DNA of 15,082 bases from Chloroflexota bacterium (GCA_027625225.1 JAQBWG010000020.1:1-15082), one strand, 5' to 3'; counted from the first letter of the stretch, positions 6,352-14,174 are shown. Numbers and translations: made by a program. The notes: generated by a model from the letters alone, not told the origin.

Positions 6352-8628
6352 ATGACAACCAAGACCGAACCCCCCAAGAAGTACAAAGTTATTGGAACGC
6401 GTCCCATCCGCCACGATGGAGTGGACAAAGTTATCGGACGTGCCAAATTTGGCTCCGATATAGACCTCCCGGGCCTGCTTCACGGAAAGGTTCTTCGAAG
6501 CCCGTATGCTCACGCCGTTATCAAGTCGATAGACACTTCAAAAGCTGAAGCACACCCCGATGTGAAGGCTGTGGTTACGGCTACCGATTTACTGCCAACC
6601 GTGCGTGTCGGAAGCAAACAGTTCCTGGCTCAGAACTGGACGGACAACGTCCTGGCCCGCGATAAAGTCTTGTACAAAGGCCACCCCATCGCGGCAATCG
6701 CAGCCACGAGCCAGCACGTCGCCGAAGAAGCGCTCTCGCTCATCAAGGTCGAGTACAAGAGGTTGCCGGGCGTATTTATCGCCGAAGAAGCCATGAAAAA
6801 AGACGCGCCAGTTTTGCATCCCGATATGGTACAAACGGGCATGCTCGCTGGCGATGAGAAATACAGTTTGAACACCACTGCGCACGAGCGATACAAGCTG
6901 GGCGATTTCGAAAAAGCCATGAGTAAAGCTGACACGGTTGTTGAGCGGGAGTTCCGCACAAAGTCGGTTCATCAGGGCTACATCGAACTACAGAACGGAA
7001 CGGCCTGGTGGACTGCCGACGGCATCACTGTGTGGTGCAGCAGTCAGGGTCACTTCGGCATCCGCGACCAAGTCTCCCGCATGACCGGTATGCCCATCGC
7101 CAAGATTAAGGTCGTTCCGATGGAAATCGGCGGTGGATTCGGTGGAAAACTTCCCGTATATGTCGAACCACTGGCTGCAGTGCTATCAAAGAAGAGTGGT
7201 CGTCCGGTAAAGATGATGATGTCGCGTTCGGAGGTGATGGAGGCGACGGGGCCGACGTCGGGCAGTTATATGCGGATAAAAATGGGAGTTGATAAGCAGG
7301 GGAGAATGCTCTCTGCGTACGCGTGGATCGCGTTCGAAGCGGGAGCGTACCCGGGCTCCCCCATCACCGCAGCCGCAGCCGCTGTGTTTGCTCCTTATCT
7401 GATACAGGATGCTCAGGTGGATGCCTACGACGTTGTCGTGAACAAGCCAAAAGCTGCCCCGTACCGTGCGCCGGGTGCGCCCATCGTAGCGTACGCCGTA
7501 GAGCAGGTCGTGGACGAACTTGCTGAGAAGCTTGGGATGGATCCGATGCAATTGCGCATCAAGAACGCGGCGACAGAGGGCGACCGCCGCGTTGACAGCG
7601 TAATGAATGGGCGTATCGGAGCGCTGGAAACCATGGAGGCGACAAAGTCACATCCACACTACAACAGCAAGCTGACCAAGAAGGGTGCCAACGGCCGAAT
7701 GCGCGGGCGCGGCGTTGGCATGGGGTTTTGCCGGAATAATGCGGGCCCAGCTTCAGCATTGGCGACTGTGAATGCAGACGGTTCGGTAAATCTAATTGAA
7801 GGCTCAGTGGACATCGGCGGTTCCCGAACTGCCGTTGCGCAGGTGCTCGCCGAGGTGCTGGGCATCCCCGTCGAGTCGGTCAACCCCAGCATCGGCGATA
7901 CCGACACCATCGGATTCACCTCGGTTACCGGCGGTAGCGGTGTCGCATTCAAGTCCGGTTGGGCGGCACACGACGCGGCGAACGATATCAAGCGCCAGGT
8001 CATCTCCCGTGCTGCTCTTATCTGGGATAAGTCCGAGAAAGAGATTGAGTACGTGGACGGAATCATCCAACACAAGTCCGATCCGGAGTTGCGATTTACG
8101 TTTAAAGAAATCGCCGCTCAACTGAACGACACCGGCGGCCCGGTTATGGGGCGAGCCAATATCAACCCCGGTGGCTCCACGGGCTCATATTCAGCGAACA
8201 TCATTGATGTGGAAGTAGACACCGAGACGGGCAAGGTTGACATCCTGCGAGTGACCGCTTTGCAGGACGTTGGCAGAGCTATCCACCCAAGCTACGTCGA
8301 AGGCCAGATTCAGGGCGGCACGGCGCAAGGTATAGGCTGGGCGTTGAATGAAGAGTATTTCCTGAGCGACGAAGGCCAGATGATGAACTCGTCACTACTC
8401 GATTACAGAATGCCTACCGCAATGGATCTTCCCATGATTGATGCGGTGATGGTTGAGGTACCGAACCCCAAACATCCCTACGGAGTAAAGGGGGTGGGCG
8501 AGGCTAATCTCTCGGCGCCTCTCGCAGCAGTTGCCAATGCCATCCATGACGCCACGGGAGTCCGGCTGACTCAGCTACCTATGAATCCGGCGGCGGTACT
8601 GAAAGCACTCAAAGAAAAACAGGGTTAG
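6352..8628 (+). CDS. Xanthine dehydrogenase-family molybdopterin-binding (large) subunit
   Basis: This 758-aa protein has the aldehyde oxidase/xanthine dehydrogenase large-subunit layout: an N-terminal a/b hammerhead domain (about residues 18-130, DGVDKVIGRAKFGSDIDLPG) and then the Moco-binding domains. Visible motifs are EIGGGFGGK (258-266), the active-site loop PYRAPGAP (370-377), GGSRTAVAQV..., TSVTGGSGVAF, and the C-terminal KGVGEA with Glu717 as the expected catalytic base. Such subunits hydroxylate heterocycles or aldehydes, passing electrons through [2Fe-2S] and FAD subunits. The loop differs from form I CO dehydrogenase (AYRCSFR), so CoxL is not supported. The usual FAD and Fe-S subunit genes are not adjacent, and this protein lacks those domains. 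GGAG lies five bases before ATG. The stop overlaps that of the opposing binding-protein gene. Confidence 0.93.
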   Translation: MTTKTEPPKKYKVIGTRPIRHDGVDKVIGRAKFGSDIDLPGLLHGKVLRSPYAHAVIKSIDTSKAEAHPDVKAVVTATDLLPTVRVGSKQFLAQNWTDNVLARDKVLYKGHPIAAIAATSQHVAEEALSLIKVEYKRLPGVFIAEEAMKKDAPVLHPDMVQTGMLAGDEKYSLNTTAHERYKLGDFEKAMSKADTVVEREFRTKSVHQGYIELQNGTAWWTADGITVWCSSQGHFGIRDQVSRMTGMPIAKIKVVPMEIGGGFGGKLPVYVEPLAAVLSKKSGRPVKMMMSRSEVMEATGPTSGSYMRIKMGVDKQGRMLSAYAWIAFEAGAYPGSPITAAAAAVFAPYLIQDAQVDAYDVVVNKPKAAPYRAPGAPIVAYAVEQVVDELAEKLGMDPMQLRIKNAATEGDRRVDSVMNGRIGALETMEATKSHPHYNSKLTKKGANGRMRGRGVGMGFCRNNAGPASALATVNADGSVNLIEGSVDIGGSRTAVAQVLAEVLGIPVESVNPSIGDTDTIGFTSVTGGSGVAFKSGWAAHDAANDIKRQVISRAALIWDKSEKEIEYVDGIIQHKSDPELRFTFKEIAAQLNDTGGPVMGRANINPGGSTGSYSANIIDVEVDTETGKVDILRVTALQDVGRAIHPSYVEGQIQGGTAQGIGWALNEEYFLSDEGQMMNSSLLDYRMPTAMDLPMIDAVMVEVPNPKHPYGVKGVGEANLSAPLAAVANAIHDATGVRLTQLPMNPAAVLKALKEKQG

Positions 8629-10379
8629 CGTTCTAGCCAGGCATTTGCATAGTAGGGTAGGGCGAAGATGCTAATCCCTTTCAAGTCGTTCGTGACCGGG
8701 AGCATATGGGGGAACGTTCCAAGCAGTACAACGCCCGGACGTTCGAAGCGAAGTTTATTAATCTGGCGGACGATATCCAATCGCCTGGCAGGGTCCTCTT
8801 CACGAGCGTAGGCTAATTTCAGATCTTCCAGTTCAGCGTCGCCGGCAACAAACCTGTTCTGAGCATAAATAGTTTGGTCGGAATATGGGCTGCCGCCATT
8901 CCAATATCCATACCAGCTTGGCCATATATCGTAATAATCAGTTCCCGACAGCTTTCCGCTGAATATCAGGAAATCTGTGTAAGGCTGTTCCACCACAAAC
9001 CCTATCTCTTCAAGCGTAATTGCCAGTTCGTCCCCTAAGCCCGACACCCAAGGAATGTTGTTGGGGTTGATGAGTACCACCGGCTCGCCGTCGTAGTCGG
9101 ATGTTGCGAGAATGGTCTGTGCTTTTTCGATATCACCCTGATCGTAATAGTCAGCACCGTCGTTGACTGCAAGGTCGGTATTGCACCAGTACACTGCGGC
9201 GCACTTGGACCACAGGTCATCGCCGGCGATTGCGTTCATCAGCGGGTCAACGTCTACTCCCGTCTGAACCGCCTGACGTGCTTCCGCACTGGTGAAGGCA
9301 CCGCTCGACGGGTCGAGATAAATAACGGCTCGATTTCCGGGATATCCCAAGAGCACATTAAGTGACGGGTCCTGCTTGAAAGATGCGTACATGTCGAGAG
9401 GCGCACCGTCAATCACGTCAAACTGGCGCGACTGAAGACCGGCGACTTGAAGCTGCGGGTCATTTATTTCCAGCCAGACCAATCGGTCTATCCACGCCGT
9501 TTGCTTCCCCGCATAACCGGACGTCTCATCTTCCCTAGGCTGATATTCACGGAACCGGTCGAGTGAAACTGCTTCGCCGTGCTTCCAACCTTCGAATGCG
9601 TACGGGCCGGTGCCTGTGAATTCGGTGACTGACTGACGTCCAAACCTAATCGCTACTCTTTTGGGCATGACATATGGCGTTTTATGAGGTTGACCGATAA
9701 GGTCAAAAAATGCAGGGAAGGGATTTCTAAAGCTTGCAGTCAGCGTCAGTTCGTCAACCGTCGTCAGCCATTTCGTGAGGGCTAGTCTCCGGACGGTTGT
9801 AGACTGTGCCGATCCGCCGGAAACCCACCGGTTAATCGAGAACTCGACGTCCTCTGCAGTAACCGGAATGCTATCGTGGAACGTGAGACCATCCCGCAAT
9901 TTCAGAGTATTGGTTTTCCCGTCGTCCGATACCGACCACGAGTCTAGCAGGATGGGTTGTACTTCATGGTTTTCATCCCAGCCTACAAGCGTCTCGAAAA
10001 CGTGGGAGGAGATGGCATTGGCATGGTAGTCGCTGGCGATTGACCATATTTCTCCGGTAACCGGGTCGAGTCGCTGTACCGGTCCTGTCCACACGATGCG
10101 AAGTTCCCCGCCGTATCGTGGTAAACCCGGCGGAGAAGCTGTCGGTGTTGGATAAAAAACTACGTCAACATCCACCTCCGCCGTTTTTGCTACGGTCAGG
10201 GTTGGCAGATTCGCGATATCAATTTGCGTATCCTGTACATTGGAACCTTGCTTGTCGTCAAAACGTCCACTGCCATAGCATGTCACGGTCGTCAGCATCA
10301 CGGCTGTGAAGGCCATCAAAAAGAGTAAAGAGCGTTTTTTAGCGTACAGCGGCAAGCACACCCTCTTCAGTGACAACAT
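8625..10379 (-). CDS. ABC transporter substrate-binding protein, family 5 (peptide/nickel type)
   Basis: The protein (584 aa in the longest frame) binds a ligand, usually a peptide or similar small molecule, outside the cytoplasmic membrane for an ABC importer. The N-terminus has KKRSLLFLMAFTAVMLTTVTC, a signal sequence with Cys34 as a possible lipidation site, though TVTC is a poor lipobox. A PTPTASPPG linker follows. The mature part shows family 5 features: GGELRIVW, HVFETLVGWDENHEVQPILLDSW, SDDGKTNTLKLRDGLTFHDS.PVTAEDVEFSINRW, TGTGPYAFEGW and late DIEKAQTILA. The longest frame begins at ATG 10379, overlapping the upstream gene by 41 bp. TTG 10355, five bases after AGAGGG, is a plausible shorter start (overlap 17 bp). 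No permease or ATPase gene is in view, so it is an orphan here. Confidence 0.92.
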   Translation of the reverse strand: MLSLKRVCLPLYAKKRSLLFLMAFTAVMLTTVTCYGSGRFDDKQGSNVQDTQIDIANLPTLTVAKTAEVDVDVVFYPTPTASPPGLPRYGGELRIVWTGPVQRLDPVTGEIWSIASDYHANAISSHVFETLVGWDENHEVQPILLDSWSVSDDGKTNTLKLRDGLTFHDSIPVTAEDVEFSINRWVSGGSAQSTTVRRLALTKWLTTVDELTLTASFRNPFPAFFDLIGQPHKTPYVMPKRVAIRFGRQSVTEFTGTGPYAFEGWKHGEAVSLDRFREYQPREDETSGYAGKQTAWIDRLVWLEINDPQLQVAGLQSRQFDVIDGAPLDMYASFKQDPSLNVLLGYPGNRAVIYLDPSSGAFTSAEARQAVQTGVDVDPLMNAIAGDDLWSKCAAVYWCNTDLAVNDGADYYDQGDIEKAQTILATSDYDGEPVVLINPNNIPWVSGLGDELAITLEEIGFVVEQPYTDFLIFSGKLSGTDYYDIWPSWYGYWNGGSPYSDQTIYAQNRFVAGDAELEDLKLAYAREEDPARRLDIVRQINKLRFERPGVVLLGTFPHMLPVTNDLKGISIFALPYYANAWLER

Positions 10380-11787
10380 ACAGAGTCTTGTTGGCGAATA
10401 TAGGAGGAGAGGAAATGGTGCCAGCCAACCCTTGAATCTCCCAAAGAAGTTGTCCTGTCCCAGCCTTTAGCCCGTAGATGCGGCCCTGATGGTCTGCAAG
10501 AATGACGGTATCGCCAAGCACCGTCGGCGCGGCTGTAGCCGGTCCCGACACTCGGAAGTGCCACGACTCCAGACCTGTTTCTCGGTCAACCGCATACAGC
10601 CTGCCATTGCTCGATGTTACGTATACAAGATTGTCGGAACTCACCGGAGTTCCAAGAATCGAAGACTCCGGCGTAGAGAATCCCCACACGAATCCCTTCT
10701 GGTTTTCCAAACTGGCAAGGCCGAACCACCAGCCTTGGTAGCGAAGGGCAGCGAACGCCTTTTCGAACGGCCATGTGCGTTGGTGCCAGTCGATTGATCT
10801 GAGGACACCGTCGCTATCGCCTACGTATACTCTGTCCTCGAATATGGACGGGCTGTTACCGGTAAAGTCAACCTGATAGTCGAACCGAAGCTTGGCCGAC
10901 TTCGTTTCCAGGATGTACAGTTTCCGGTCTTGTGCCATGAACGCAATAACTTCCTCGGTAACCGCCGGGGATGCGACAATCGCATTGCCGGCGCGATACG
11001 TCCATCGCACATCACCCGTTGCCGCGTCTACCGCGTACAGATAGAAATCGCCGGAACCGACGTATGCTATTCCGTCCACTACCACCGGCGTCGAGAAGAC
11101 CTTATTGCCGGTTAGCAACTCCCACTCGATATCGCCGGTATGGCGGTTCACAGCGACCACGCGTCCGTCCCGAAGGCCGCCATAAAGAAAGTCCCCTGCA
11201 ACCGTTACCGAAGTGATGACCTCGGCGGTCATGGGTTGGTGCCATAGTGTATCGCCGGTACCTCCGTCCAAGGCAACGAAACCCTGCCGTCCTGCACCTA
11301 CATAGACCACACCATCAACGACTGCTGGCGAACCAGATATAGTCGTGTCGAAGTCGAACGACCACACCACTTCGCCTGTTGGTGTGAAGACGGCGTCGCG
11401 AACGAGGCCGTTATGCGAAGGGTTTCTGTGAACCATCGGCCAGTCGTTTACCGAGGCGGGCGTTGAACTAATCGTCGTGGTTGGGTCTCCCATAAAGCGT
11501 GTGAACCCGTAGAAGTCATAGAGTCGCCATCCGGCAAGAAGCATGAGGACAAAGACCACTCCGGCAATCGCAAGGAGACGTTTCCGCTTCCTTGCTACAT
11601 CGAGGGCGTGCTGGACTGTACGTGCGGTTTCGGGAGAAGACGGAGCAACTTCATTCAATCGCCGGAAGCACTCGACGCATCGTGATGCACCCAGCACGTT
11701 TGCAGTCGCGCAGGTGGGGCAGAGCAGAATCTCGGACTCAACGTCCAGGTCTGCTGGTCTTCGTTCTATCTGGCTTCGAGTATTCAT
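10339..11787 (-). CDS. Zinc-ribbon, single-TM, PQQ-type beta-propeller membrane protein
   Basis: The 482-aa protein has three parts. Residues 22-40 form a small zinc ribbon with CPTC (23-26) and CVEC (37-40). Residues 67-70 (KRKR) precede one membrane helix (about 71-90). From about 105 to the end there are PQQ-like (BamB-type) propeller repeats, for example GVVYVGAGRQGFVALDGGTGDTLW, AYVGSGDFYLYAVDAATGDVRW and NLVYVTSSNGRLYAVDRETG. The positive-inside rule puts the zinc ribbon in the cytoplasm and the propeller outside. No catalytic PQQ-dehydrogenase residues are evident, so a structural, sensing or scaffold role is more likely than an enzyme. It lacks the BamB lipobox. The gene follows a consensus promoter and a long structured leader, and overlaps the binding-protein gene downstream. 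The ribosome site before ATG 11787 is weak (GGACGG). Confidence 0.88.
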   Translation of the reverse strand: MNTRSQIERRPADLDVESEILLCPTCATANVLGASRCVECFRRLNEVAPSSPETARTVQHALDVARKRKRLLAIAGVVFVLMLLAGWRLYDFYGFTRFMGDPTTTISSTPASVNDWPMVHRNPSHNGLVRDAVFTPTGEVVWSFDFDTTISGSPAVVDGVVYVGAGRQGFVALDGGTGDTLWHQPMTAEVITSVTVAGDFLYGGLRDGRVVAVNRHTGDIEWELLTGNKVFSTPVVVDGIAYVGSGDFYLYAVDAATGDVRWTYRAGNAIVASPAVTEEVIAFMAQDRKLYILETKSAKLRFDYQVDFTGNSPSIFEDRVYVGDSDGVLRSIDWHQRTWPFEKAFAALRYQGWWFGLASLENQKGFVWGFSTPESSILGTPVSSDNLVYVTSSNGRLYAVDRETGLESWHFRVSGPATAAPTVLGDTVILADHQGRIYGLKAGTGQLLWEIQGLAGTISSPPIFANKTLYVVTEEGVLAAVR

Positions 11788-11808
11788 ATGTAAAACCGTC
11801 CATATAAG

Positions 11809-11843
11809 ACGATGGGCCTCCTTGGTATGAGGAGGCCCATCGT
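11809..11843 (-). terminator. 13-bp perfect hairpin, terminator or attenuator-like
   Basis: The arms at 11809-11821 and 11831-11843 are perfectly complementary over 13 bp with a 9-base loop, and the core is GGGCCTCC/GGAGGCCC. On the reverse strand the tail is CTTATATG, a weak U-tract, so termination would be inefficient or conditional. Only 21 bp separate the hairpin from the ATG of the propeller gene. On the forward strand no T-run follows. Confidence 0.6.
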
Positions 11844-12031
11844 AGCCAGTATCTAAGTATTGTTAGTAAAACAACTGCCTAGCAGGTATGAGTCTCCCTG
11901 TGCATAACCCTGGTAAACACTCCGGGCAATGCTGTCGTGTATGTCCACCTGGGAGTGGAACGACGAAGATGTGTATTTGTGGAGACTTGGTACATTGTCG
12001 GGGTGACCGTCCTGCGTCTTGAGGTTGATGG
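11809..12031 (-). ncRNA. Unclassified structured leader RNA (or small RNA) upstream of the propeller gene
   Basis: A consensus promoter just upstream predicts a transcript starting near 12025 and running about 220 nt to a strong hairpin before the propeller gene. Pairing seen by eye: a closing stem AGTCTCC/GGAGACT (11987-11981 with 11897-11891) encloses hairpin A (11964-11934: GTCGT and TCCAC arms with a 5-nt bulge) and hairpin B (11932-11902: GCAT, CCC and GG pairs with small defects). That makes a three-way junction. A 5' GCAGG (12015-12011) can pair with CCTGC (11886-11882), which can instead fold on GCAG (11878-11875); this would be a possible switch. A small AT hairpin lies at 11874-11860. 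I recognise no known riboswitch class. It could be a cis-regulatory leader or an independent sRNA; the ends are approximate. Confidence 0.45.
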
Positions 12032-12061
12032 ATTATAGTGGGATTTGTTAAAAACTGTCAA
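12032..12061 (-). promoter_or_regulatory. Consensus sigma70-type promoter for the leader and propeller operon
   Basis: On the reverse strand TTGACA (12061-12056), 18 bp, TATAAT (12037-12032) matches the consensus in all 12 positions. It is the best promoter in the window. It lies 17 bp beyond the amidase stop codon and points at the leader RNA and the propeller gene. The expected start is about 12025. Confidence 0.75.
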
Positions 12062-12078
12062 CGATTTCGTAACGCCGT

Positions 12079-13266
12079 CTAACCGGGCGCAACGCGTCGT
12101 GCGGCTGCGATAAGCATTTCGTCTGAGCCTCGTGGCCCGATGAGTGATAGACCAATGGGAAGCCCATCCAACTCTACCAGTGGTAGGTTTATCTGAGGCG
12201 CACCCATCGTTCCCGCAATGCAGGTGAGCTTCATAAGGTTTTGCCCGATAGCTTGACGTACGCTGAGCCGCTGGCCTGTTAGCGGGGCCGGTATTCCGGA
12301 AGTAGGCAGGCAGATGACCGTGTCCGGGGTTAATACTTCGTTTACCCTCGCGATGACCTTTTGTTTGGCGGCCAATGCTTTCTTCTCGTCCTCGTCGGTC
12401 AGCCCTTTGGCGAACATATAACGAAGCGCGACCTCGAAGCTGAACCGGGGGTTAGTCTGCTCGATCCAGTCTCCTGCGATGTACCACGCCTCCCGGCCCT
12501 GAAGTACCTGCTGCTGGGCCGACCACTCGGCGAGGCCGTTGGGCGACAACCGTTCTTTTGTTACATTTCCGATAAGAGATGCGACGGCATCTACCGCCGG
12601 TTGCAGCGCTTTGGCAATCTCAGGTTCGACCATTTCGAACGCGTCTTCAGCGATGACTAGTCGTGAGGGTAGAGTGTCGCCAATCTTGCCTCTGAGCAGC
12701 ACCTCGCCAACACGCGCGAGCAGTTCGGCATCCCGCGTGAACCACCCGATAGTATCGTAGCTCGGCGCTTGATACATCGTGCCGTCGAGAGGGATACGAC
12801 CGTGGGTGGGGCGTAGCCCGTACAGTCCACAAAAGCTGGCCGGAACCCGCACCGAGCCGCCGGTGTCGGAACCAAGGGCGAAATCTACCAGCCCTCCGGC
12901 GGTGGCAGACGCCGAACCGCTCGACGAGCCGCCCGGGACACGGCCGGGCGCACGTGGATTGATCGGCGTGCCGTAGTGTACGTTCTCGCCAGCGATACCG
13001 CGGGTAAGCTCATCGGTATGCGTTTTCCCGACCATAGTCGCGCCGGCATCTACTAAAGCCTGAACGACCCATGCCGTTTTGGTCGCGGGCTGGTGAGTGC
13101 GTTTCCAGTCGGGATTGCCGCCGCCCGTGACGTGACCGGCGACGTCGAAGATGTCCTTCGCGGCGAACGTCAGCCCGGAAAGTGGGCCATCGGGACCGCC
13201 TTTCAAATAGGCGTCCGTGTCCTTACAGAAGGCGTTAAGAGTGTCTTCAAACTCGAGGGGAGACAT
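12079..13266 (-). CDS. Amidase-signature hydrolase, similar to AMI1-type amidases
   Basis: The 395-aa protein belongs to the amidase signature family, which hydrolyses carboxamides with a Ser-cisSer-Lys triad. The expected residues are present: Lys37 in FAAKDIFD, cis-Ser114 in PGGSSSGSA and nucleophile Ser138 in GSDTGGSVRVPA. The 24-residue spacing between the serines is as in other members. The stretches AKDIFDVAGHVTGGGNPDWK, GENVHYGTPINP and PASFCGLYGLRPTHG recall plant indole-3-acetamide hydrolase AMI1 and related short amidases, which lack the longer C-terminal part of GatA. The substrate is not determinable; GatA is unlikely without gatB/gatC and at this length. It starts 11 bp after the SDR stop on the same strand, so the two are probably one operon. 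The ATG 13266 has only a weak TAGGG upstream. Confidence 0.92.
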   Translation of the reverse strand: MSPLEFEDTLNAFCKDTDAYLKGGPDGPLSGLTFAAKDIFDVAGHVTGGGNPDWKRTHQPATKTAWVVQALVDAGATMVGKTHTDELTRGIAGENVHYGTPINPRAPGRVPGGSSSGSASATAGGLVDFALGSDTGGSVRVPASFCGLYGLRPTHGRIPLDGTMYQAPSYDTIGWFTRDAELLARVGEVLLRGKIGDTLPSRLVIAEDAFEMVEPEIAKALQPAVDAVASLIGNVTKERLSPNGLAEWSAQQQVLQGREAWYIAGDWIEQTNPRFSFEVALRYMFAKGLTDEDEKKALAAKQKVIARVNEVLTPDTVICLPTSGIPAPLTGQRLSVRQAIGQNLMKLTCIAGTMGAPQINLPLVELDGLPIGLSLIGPRGSDEMLIAAARRVAPG

Positions 13267-13277
13267 TTTCGGCGGCC

Positions 13278-14045
13278 CTACTGAGCCGTCCAGGCTCCGT
13301 CGAGAACAAGCGGGTGGCCGGTGACATACGATGACTTATCCGAGCACAGCCACGCCGTCGCCTCGGCGATTTCTTCCGGCTCGGCCACGCGGCCAAGCGG
13401 ATGAAGGTCGCCGATAAACTCGTCTGTATCCTCAACGTTTCGCCCGTCGCTCCAGAGTCGGTAGTGCATCGGCGTCTTCACACTGCCTGGACAGACCACA
13501 TTGATGCGGATGTTTTTGTCAGCGTATTCGAGGGCTGCTGATTTGGTCAGACCGACCACTGCGTGGCGGCTTGCTACGTACGCGGGGATACCTGCGCCGC
13601 CGGAGACGCCGACGCCGGACGACATGTTGACGATGACGCCGCCGCCGACTTTCAGCATCTCAGGAATCTCGTACTTCATGCTGTACCACACGCCGTGTAG
13701 GTTGACCGACATCGTGCGGTCCCAGTTCTCGGTCGTGCACTCGTGCGTCAGGCACTTCTCACCTTCGATGCCAGCATTGTTGAAAGCATAGTCCAACCGT
13801 CCGAACCGTTTCACCGTTTCTTCGACCATCCCACGCGCTTGCTCTGGGATAGCAACATCAGCTTGCACGAACACCGCATCGCCGCCTTCGTCACGAACCG
13901 CTTGCGCCACAGCCTCGCCCTCTTTGGCGCGCCGGGCCGTAAGTACTACCTTCGCGCCGCGTCGAGCGAACGAGAAGCAGGCCGCCGCGCCGATACCTGC
14001 GCTGCCGCCTGTAATGAGGGCTACTTTTCCGTCAAACTCTCCCAT
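13278..14045 (-). CDS. Short-chain dehydrogenase/reductase with Lys-to-Arg in the YxxxK motif
   Basis: A classical SDR of 255 aa from ATG 14045: MGEFDGKVALITGGSAGIG fits the family N-terminus, and AGGGG lies five bases upstream. The longer frame from 14135 adds 30 residues unlike the family and runs through the probable promoter region. Motifs in this numbering are the cofactor motif TGGSAGIG (12-19), NNAG (89-92), Asn115, Ser143, Tyr156 and the end PLGRVAEPEEIAEATAWLCS. The active-site motif is Y156-V-A-S-R160, so the usual catalytic lysine is arginine. ARR after beta-2 suggests NADP(H) preference, as basic residues there often bind the 2'-phosphate. It is co-directional with the amidase (11 bp gap) and divergent from the phosphotriesterase-like gene. 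The substrate is unknown. Confidence 0.94.
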   Translation of the reverse strand: MGEFDGKVALITGGSAGIGAAACFSFARRGAKVVLTARRAKEGEAVAQAVRDEGGDAVFVQADVAIPEQARGMVEETVKRFGRLDYAFNNAGIEGEKCLTHECTTENWDRTMSVNLHGVWYSMKYEIPEMLKVGGGVIVNMSSGVGVSGGAGIPAYVASRHAVVGLTKSAALEYADKNIRINVVCPGSVKTPMHYRLWSDGRNVEDTDEFIGDLHPLGRVAEPEEIAEATAWLCSDKSSYVTGHPLVLDGAWTAQ

Positions 14046-14094
14046 AGCGCCCCTAGGGTAAATCCTTTCGTGTCTCCGGTCTAGCCTCGAATCG

Positions 14095-14123
14095 TTGACC
14101 GCCACAATACCCGTTGATACACT
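14095..14123 (+). promoter_or_regulatory. Candidate promoter of the phosphotriesterase-family gene
   Basis: TTGACC (14095-14100), 17 bp, TACACT (14118-14123) match the sigma70 consensus 5/6 and 4/6 with ideal spacing. The predicted start near 14130 gives a leader of about 45 nt containing CAGGAGG (14161-14167). Confidence 0.45.
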
Positions 14124-14129
14124 CGGCCC

Positions 14130-14160
14130 GCCCATTCAGATAATCGGCCCATTCGAATAA
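14130..14160 (+). repeat. Two imperfect 14-bp direct repeats in the leader of the phosphotriesterase gene
   Basis: GCCCATTCAGATAA (14130-14143) and GCCCATTCGAATAA (14147-14160) agree at 12 of 14 positions with a 17-bp period. They begin right at the predicted transcript start, so they could be a regulator site or an old tandem duplication. No bound protein is known. Confidence 0.45.
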
Positions 14161-14174
14161 CAGGAGGACTTTGG

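Noticed and set aside
6352..8628. Carbon monoxide dehydrogenase large subunit (coxL)
   Set aside because: The active-site loop is PYRAPGAP, not AYRCSFR, and coxM/coxS are absent.
11784..11840. An 18-codon minus-strand frame starting in the terminator-like hairpin and ending in ATGA overlap with the propeller gene
   Set aside because: It has no ribosome site and lies in a perfect stem, so it is probably chance, although a coupling leader peptide cannot be excluded.
11809..12031. Known RNA classes for the leader: 6S RNA, SRP RNA, cobalamin riboswitch, T-box
   Set aside because: No SRP tetraloop/GGAAGC-AGC core, no T-box GGUGGUACCGCG, and no full B12 consensus (only a loose GGGAGAC resemblance). 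No end-to-end 6S stem was found.
11879..12061. A 60-codon open frame on the minus strand, with an internal ATG at 11995 giving a 38-residue peptide
   Set aside because: The frame begins within the -35 box of a consensus promoter. The inner ATG has its nearest AGGA about 14 bases away. The region folds well as RNA and the peptide shows no protein-like pattern.
12079..13266. Glutamyl-tRNA amidotransferase subunit A
   Set aside because: The protein is too short, resembles AMI1-type amidases more, and has no gatB/gatC neighbours.
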